Assembly: GCF_014650495.1 (NCBI RefSeq)
Contig: NZ_BMVB01000013.1
Span: 1 to 64,000 of the forward strand
Direction of reading: 5' to 3'
DNA: 64,000 bases
Source: Streptomyces cinnamoneus
GTDB lineage: Bacteria > Actinomycetota > Actinomycetes > Streptomycetales > Streptomycetaceae
Part shown: positions 59,561 through 64,000 of the stretch, piece by piece
Layout of the letters: every line of letters starts with the position of its first letter
Position numbering within the stretch: the stretch's first letter is position 1
Notes under the pieces: generated by a model
What the model was told of the DNA's origin: nothing
Database searches by the model: none
What the model saw: the letters and a program-made list of their open reading frames with translations, nothing else
Translations under genes and position numbers: made by a program

Positions 59561-60174
59561 GAGATCCGTACCTTTCGTCCCTCAATGCGATAGTCGTGCC
59601 GGGCCAGGCGGCCCACGACTTCGACGAGCAGCGCTCGCTCGACTTCCTTGATCCGCTCATGGAGAGCGGCCTCGTCGTCCTCGTCCCGGACCTCGACCAC
59701 GCCCTGGGCGATGATCGGTCCGGTGTCGACGCCCTCGTCGACGAAGTGGACGGTGCACCCGGTGACCCGCACGCCGTACGCGAGCGCGTCGCGGACGCCG
59801 TGGGCACCGGGAAAGCTGGGGAGCAGGGCGGGGTGCGTATTGACGATCCGCCCGCCGAACCGGGCGAGGAAGTCCTTGCCCAGGATTTTCATGAAGCCGG
59901 CCGAGACCACCAGGTCCGGCTCGTACGCCGCGGTCGCCTCGGCCAGGGCCCGGTCCCACGCGTCGCGCGTGGGGTGGTCCTGCACCCGGCACACGAACGT
60001 CGGCAGCCCGGCGCGCTCGGCGCGCTCCAGCCCGGCGATGCCGTCCCGGTCGGCGCCCACGGCCACGATGCGGGCCCCGTAGCCGTCGGGGTCGGCGGCG
60101 ATGGCGTCCAGCAGGGCCTGCAGATTCGTCCCGGAACCGGACACGAGCGCAACGATGCGGGCGGGGGCAGCCAC
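59557..60174 (-). CDS. purN: Phosphoribosylglycinamide formyltransferase
   Basis: Adds a formyl group from 10-formyl-THF in the third step of purine synthesis. The 205-residue protein has RIVALVSGSGTNLQALLDAI, SAGFMKILGKDFLARFGGRI, the catalytic Asn-His in NTHPALLPSFPGAHGVRDA and Asp in VDEGVDTGPIIAQGVV. The GTG at 60174 with AAAGGG eight bases upstream is the start; the frame is open further but without a match to the family. It is the first gene of purNH. Confidence 0.96.
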   Translation of the reverse strand: MAAPARIVALVSGSGTNLQALLDAIAADPDGYGARIVAVGADRDGIAGLERAERAGLPTFVCRVQDHPTRDAWDRALAEATAAYEPDLVVSAGFMKILGKDFLARFGGRIVNTHPALLPSFPGAHGVRDALAYGVRVTGCTVHFVDEGVDTGPIIAQGVVEVRDEDDEAALHERIKEVERALLVEVVGRLARHDYRIEGRKVRIS

Positions 60175-60431
60175 AACAGGGCCCTTTCTGGCGTTCTGGC
60201 GGGTGGCGCGGTTTGTATGGTCGTACGAGTCGGAGGGGTCGCCGAATACGGGGGACTCTACGAAGCCGCCGACCGCCAGCAACGATACCGGCACACCGAA
60301 CCGCCCCCGCGGGACGGGGGCGCGCACGGGAGGTAGCGTCGGGACCGGGCCGGGCGACGGCGCGGGAAACGGGGCGCGGCACCGTAGGCTCGATGTGCAG
60401 GACGACGACACAAGGGGAAGACCTACTCCAC

Positions 60432-61211
60432 ATGCCGGACCGACGCCGCCACGCGGCTCACCGCCTTCCGCCGACGACCCCGGGCCTCGTGCTGCGCGAG
60501 GGCGGATCGTCGTCGTCCCCCACGGACGAGCAGCGGGACAACCCCTTCGCCGCGCCCCCGCAGGGCCGGCCGGACCGCCCCTGGCAGCCCCGGCAGCCGG
60601 GCGGCGAGGACAGCGGGCCCGGAACGCAGGGCGAGAGCGGCGGAACGCAGGGCCAGAGCGGCGGACAGGGCGACGAGCAGCCTCCGGCGTGGGGCAGCCA
60701 GTGGAGCAGCCGGCAGCCCGGCCGGCAGAGCGGCGGCTTCGGCGGCCAGGGCGGCGGCCCCGGCGGCCCTCCGGGCGGCCCGAACGGCGGCCTGCGCTGG
60801 GACCCCACGGACCCGGCCCAGCGCCGCGCCCGCTATGCCCTGCTCGCGGGCATGTGGGGCTTCTTCTTCGCCCTCTTCAGCATCCCGCAGGTGGCCCTGC
60901 TCCTCGGCGCGCTCTCGGTCTACTGGGGCGTCAGCTCCCTGCGCGCCAAGGCCAAGCCGAAGCCGTCCGACCCGGACGTCCCCGCCCCGCCGCCCCCGCC
61001 GGGCGGCTTCCGCCCCCAGACGACGGCGGCGGTGAGCGGCCTGGTGACGGGCGGCCTGGCGCTGGCGATCGTGGCGGCGACGTTCGCGTTCCACGTGGTG
61101 TACCGCGACTACTACACGTGCGTGGACGACGCCCTCACCCAGACCTCCCTCCAGTCCTGCGAGAACCACCTGCCGAAGCAGCTGCGCCCGCTGCTGGGGA
61201 CGCAGGACTGA
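60432..61211 (+). CDS. Pro/Gly-rich membrane protein
   Basis: A 259-residue protein. The first 120 residues are hydrophilic, Gln/Gly/Pro/Ser-rich and repetitive (SGGTQGQSGGQGDEQPPAWG). Two hydrophobic segments follow (RYALLAGMWGFFFALFSIPQ onward, about 140-175, and AAVSGLVTGGLALAIVAATF at about 203-222), then an extracytoplasmic tail with two cysteines (YYTCVDDA, LQSCENHL). The position, divergent from purN, is conserved in streptomycetes as far as I recall. Function is unknown. The ATG at 60432 is the probable start; ATG at 60393 also opens the frame. Confidence 0.8.
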   Translation: MPDRRRHAAHRLPPTTPGLVLREGGSSSSPTDEQRDNPFAAPPQGRPDRPWQPRQPGGEDSGPGTQGESGGTQGQSGGQGDEQPPAWGSQWSSRQPGRQSGGFGGQGGGPGGPPGGPNGGLRWDPTDPAQRRARYALLAGMWGFFFALFSIPQVALLLGALSVYWGVSSLRAKAKPKPSDPDVPAPPPPPGGFRPQTTAAVSGLVTGGLALAIVAATFAFHVVYRDYYTCVDDALTQTSLQSCENHLPKQLRPLLGTQD

Positions 61212-61256
61212 GGGCCACGACAGCGCAGGAACACGGTACGGCCCGGCCGCCCCTCG

Positions 61257-63221
61257 TCAGCGGTGATCGTCGGGCGGAGGCGCCGGCTCCTGCGGCGTGA
61301 AGTCCGGCACGAGGCCGCCACCCGAGTCCTTCAGAGCCGCCCACCGCCGCCGACGGGCAGCCGGGTCGTGCCACGCCTCCGAGGCGTCGAACGGCCCCCG
61401 GGACAGGGGCGGCGACTTGTGGCGGGACTTGTCACGGCGCGCCGTCTTCCGCCGGCGCGGCCGCCAGCGGCGGCGCCGCTCGCCGCGCGAGGCGCCCTCG
61501 GCGGACGAGGCCGTTCCCAGCGGCGGTGCCGCGTTCGGCTGGGGCAGCACGGGAAGCGTCTCCGGTTCGTACGCCACCTGCTCCGGGGCGAGCGCCACCG
61601 CCCCGCGCACACCGAAGCCGAACCAGGCCGCCAGGGCCCGCCACCACGAACGCGAGGGCTCGCCCGGGCACTGCTCCTGCTCCGCTTCCGGACCAGGATC
61701 ACGTTCGGAGGGCTCGGCCCCGGCCTCGTCGTCCCCACCGGGTTCCGGCGCAGACGCCTCGGGGCCCACCGCGGACGGTGGCGTCGGGACGGCCAGCCCC
61801 AGCGCGTACCCCACGCGCCGCCACCCCTTCAACGCCACACCCTCGCCCCCACCGCCGCCCCCACCGCCGCTCGCGCCGCCGCCCTCGCCCCCACCGCCGT
61901 TTTCGGCATCCACAACCGCACGGCGCGCGCCTGCCGCTTCGCGCCTCCAGCGCACCACCAGGGCGCCCGGGACACCGATCGCAGCCGTCCAGACGGCGGC
62001 CGCCGCGCCCGTGCGCCAGCAGTTCGGGCCGAAGTCGGCGAGCACGGCGTTGCCGAGCGACCCGGCCGACGCGTACGCCAGAACGACCATCGCGGCCCCG
62101 CACACCACCGCCCCCAACAACGCGGTGGCCGCGACCTCCCGGCGCCCCACCCGCCCCCCGCCGCACTCCGAACGCTTCGGCACGGCAGCCCGGGCCACCA
62201 CCACCCCCGCCCCCGCGGCCACCGCGGCCGCGCCCGCCAGCGCGAGCGGACCGGCCTGGCCCGGCGCCGGGAGTGCCGCGAGCAGCGGGAAGCGCGGCAG
62301 TACGGGCCGGGCGGTCACCAGTCCCAGGGGTGCGACGAGGCTGCCCGCCCCCACCGTGAACCCGGGCCCGAGCCCGTACGCCGCCGCCCAGACCACCGCA
62401 TTGGGCAGCAGGGCCGCGCTCAGCAGGCCCACCGCCACCTGCCCCGACCAGCGCGGCGCCAACTGGATGAAGGCTTCCTGCGCCTCACCCGACCGCACGG
62501 CCAGCGACACGGCCACGAGCAGGAGCCCGCCGACGAGCAGCACCCCGGTCGCGAGCGCCCCGGTCCGTACGACCGCGGCCAGGCGGGCGCGGGTGAGCCA
62601 CCGCCGCACGAACCCCGGCACCACCCGGCACAGCAGCGGCGACGCGTGCCAGCCCGGGCGCCCGGCGGCCCGCCAGACCCCGGCGGCGGTGAAGGCGCCG
62701 GCGACCAGCGGCAGGTGCACCAGCGCACTGAGCGGCGCGACCCGCACCGGCCCCGACCACGCGTACAGCGCCGCGGCGAGGCCCACCAGCAGGTAGCCGC
62801 CGAGCATGGCGGTGAAGGCGACGCGGGGCAGCGGCCCGGGCTCGTCCGGGGCCGCGCTCTCGGGGGGTTCGAGTGCGTGCCGGGCCGCGCGGTAGAGCAG
62901 GGTGCAGGGCACGACCGACAGCAGCAGCGGCGTCAGCCCGAGCGGCGCGGGCCCGCCCGAGAGCGTCTCGGTCCGTACGAGCGAGGCGCCATGGGCCAGC
63001 AGCCACAGGTCGGCGGCGATGCGCAGCGCACCGGCGGGGCCGTTGTCGGGGTACGGCGAAGTGATCCACAGGGCCAGGACGACCATGGAGATGGCCCCGA
63101 TCCCCAGCCCGGCGGCCAGCATCCCGCCGAAGAACACGGTGGACGCCGCGGACGACGGCCCGGTCACGGCGGACCGGGGGCACGGCGGCGACGACGGTCC
63201 GTGATCGGCGTATTGGCTCAC
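61257..63221 (-). CDS. perM: PerM-like (DUF6350) membrane protein of cell division
   Basis: A 654-residue membrane protein. The N-terminal 410 residues hold about ten hydrophobic segments (STVFFGGMLAAGLGIGAISM, then MVVLALWITSPYPDNGPAGA). The last 200 residues are hydrophilic, with poly-Gly and acidic runs and a strongly basic Arg/Lys stretch (RGERRRRWRPRRRKTARRDK). Position between sucD and purN matches M. tuberculosis PerM (Rv0955), implicated in cell division and wall integrity; the name rests on topology and synteny. The start is GTG at 63221. Confidence 0.85.
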   Translation of the reverse strand: MSQYADHGPSSPPCPRSAVTGPSSAASTVFFGGMLAAGLGIGAISMVVLALWITSPYPDNGPAGALRIAADLWLLAHGASLVRTETLSGGPAPLGLTPLLLSVVPCTLLYRAARHALEPPESAAPDEPGPLPRVAFTAMLGGYLLVGLAAALYAWSGPVRVAPLSALVHLPLVAGAFTAAGVWRAAGRPGWHASPLLCRVVPGFVRRWLTRARLAAVVRTGALATGVLLVGGLLLVAVSLAVRSGEAQEAFIQLAPRWSGQVAVGLLSAALLPNAVVWAAAYGLGPGFTVGAGSLVAPLGLVTARPVLPRFPLLAALPAPGQAGPLALAGAAAVAAGAGVVVARAAVPKRSECGGGRVGRREVAATALLGAVVCGAAMVVLAYASAGSLGNAVLADFGPNCWRTGAAAAVWTAAIGVPGALVVRWRREAAGARRAVVDAENGGGGEGGGASGGGGGGGGEGVALKGWRRVGYALGLAVPTPPSAVGPEASAPEPGGDDEAGAEPSERDPGPEAEQEQCPGEPSRSWWRALAAWFGFGVRGAVALAPEQVAYEPETLPVLPQPNAAPPLGTASSAEGASRGERRRRWRPRRRKTARRDKSRHKSPPLSRGPFDASEAWHDPAARRRRWAALKDSGGGLVPDFTPQEPAPPPDDHR

Positions 63222-63311
63222 GGGGCCATGCTGCCAATAACACGGCTTTCCGTCCGGTAGCTGGCAAATGACCGTCGTGTCGCTTGTATGGCAAGGAATA
63301 CGCCTATGACC

Positions 63312-63323
63312 GTTTCATGAAAC
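63312..63323. promoter_or_regulatory. Palindrome GTTTCATGAAAC between perM and sucD
   Basis: A 12-base perfect palindrome in an AT-richer patch (63222-63330) in the 279-base gap before perM. It is a candidate operator or promoter element for perM; no factor is assigned. Confidence 0.35.
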
Positions 63324-63340
63324 CGCCATGTCGTGCAGAC

Positions 63341-63382
63341 GGCCGTGGGCCCGTCCCCCTCTCGGAGGACGGGCCCACGGCC
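63341..63382 (-). terminator. Terminator hairpin after sucD
   Basis: GGCCGTGGGCCCGTCC (63341-63356) pairs perfectly with GGACGGGCCCACGGCC (63367-63382) around a ten-base loop. It lies 119 bases after the sucD stop; smaller CCGG-rich stems lie in between. Confidence 0.8.
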
Positions 63383-63500
63383 TGAAGAGTGACGCCCGGC
63401 CCGAAGGCCGGAGCCGCACCGACCCGAAGGCCGGTCACGCGCGGGTCCCGGCCCTAGGGCCGGAGACCAGGCGGCCGGAACGCCGGTGGCGACGTCGTCG

Positions 63501-64000
63501 TCAGCCGGCCAGCGCGGCGCGCGCGAGGAGAGCCGTCTCGGACGGGGTCTTGCCGACCTTCACGCCCGCGGCCTCAAGGGCCTCCTTCTTCGCCTGCGCG
63601 GTGCCGGAGGAACCGGACACGATCGCACCGGCGTGACCCATGGTCTTGCCCTCGGGCGCGGTGAAGCCGGCCACGTAGCCGACGACCGGCTTGGTGACGT
63701 TGGCCTTGATGAAGTCCGCGGCACGCTCCTCGGCGTCGCCACCGATCTCACCGATCATGACGATCAGGTCGGTGTCGGGGTCGGCCTCGAACGCGGCGAG
63801 CGCGTCGATGTGCGTGGTGCCGATGACCGGGTCGCCACCGATGCCGACGGCGGAGGAGAAGCCGATGTCACGGAGCTCGTACATCATCTGGTAGGTCAGC
63901 GTGCCGGACTTCGACACGAGACCGATGCGGCCGGGCTTGGTGATGTCGCCCGGGATGATGCCGGCGTTGGACTGGCCCGGGGTGATGAGACCGGGGCAGT
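63501..64000 (-). CDS. sucD: Succinyl-CoA synthetase alpha subunit (5' end outside window)
   Basis: The C-terminal 166 residues of the alpha subunit, which forms the phosphohistidine intermediate of succinate-CoA ligase. Seen: CPGLITPGQSNAGIIPGDIT at the window edge, LVSKSGTLTYQMMYELRDIG, SSAVGIGGDPVIGTTHIDAL, LIVMIGEIGGDAEERAADFI, VVGYVAGFTAPEGKTMGHAG and SGSSGTAQAKKEALEAAGVK. The active-site His is in GHAGA. A strong hairpin follows. The start and the CoA-binding N-terminus lie beyond base 64000. Confidence 0.97.
   Translation of the reverse strand, partial: CPGLITPGQSNAGIIPGDITKPGRIGLVSKSGTLTYQMMYELRDIGFSSAVGIGGDPVIGTTHIDALAAFEADPDTDLIVMIGEIGGDAEERAADFIKANVTKPVVGYVAGFTAPEGKTMGHAGAIVSGSSGTAQAKKEALEAAGVKVGKTPSETALLARAALAG

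Overview
The window is high-GC actinobacterial chromosome, almost certainly Streptomyces or a close relative. GC is very high with strong third-position bias, GTG and TTG starts are frequent, and there are XRE/DUF397 pairs and DUF4328, DUF2690 and DUF3017 proteins. The gene order sdhCDAB ... D-Ala-D-Ala carboxypeptidase ... trpS ... mdh ... icd, folD ... purHN, perM, sucD is, from memory, the conserved streptomycete core layout. I see no tRNA, rRNA, CRISPR array, integrase or transposase.

Layout. 1-6800: minus-strand genes for an ECF sigma factor with its coupled partner, a DUF4328 membrane protein, a long GT4 glycosyltransferase and a GH20 hexosaminidase lipoprotein. 7061-10456: the succinate dehydrogenase operon. 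10559-20271: a MerR regulator/hydrolase pair, a peptide-binding lipoprotein, a D,D-carboxypeptidase with a small membrane protein, a YihY/BrkB protein, a 2H phosphodiesterase, trpS, ornithine aminotransferase and a tandem Lrp/AsnC regulator. 20356-29820: accessory genes, including a methyltransferase, a YgiC-like ligase with its lipoprotein, a class A beta-lactamase-like hydrolase, an XRE/DUF397 pair, an HTH/zinc-ribbon protein and a GNAT, plus two gene remnants.

29888-33253 is the most unusual part. A uracil-DNA-glycosylase-like domain is fused to an arginine-type ADP-ribosyltransferase (R-S-ExE) and transcribed divergently from a macrodomain protein. Both genes, and a following YwqG/DUF1963 gene, carry promoter sequences that fit the actinobacterial LexA-independent DNA-damage motif (RecA-NDp/PafBC type). 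Two of the three transcripts look leaderless. I read this as a damage-inducible ADP-ribosylation and de-ADP-ribosylation module; its function is inferred, not shown.

33373-40991: an SGNH hydrolase with FG-GAP repeats, an XRE-cupin regulator with an MFS exporter, a membrane protein, two tiny cysteine-rich genes and a MocR regulator divergent from an AhpD-like gene. 41118-48235: a choline-to-glycine-betaine osmoprotection cluster (betB-like ALDH, GMC choline dehydrogenase, ABC ATPase, fused double permease, binding lipoprotein). The last four genes are joined by start/stop overlaps, and a Crp-like palindrome lies upstream. 48398-51421: three genes of unknown function, two of them sharing a repeated Gly-rich motif. 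51592-57021: mdh, a DUF2690 regulator, icd, DUF3017 and folD; mdh and icd share an upstream palindrome. 57239-64000: an RDD protein, purH/purN, a membrane protein, perM and the 3' part of sucD.

Taken together, TCA-cycle genes (sdh, mdh, icd, sucD), purine and one-carbon genes (purH, purN, folD) and osmoprotection genes surround accessory genes, the most interesting of which is the ADP-ribosylation module.
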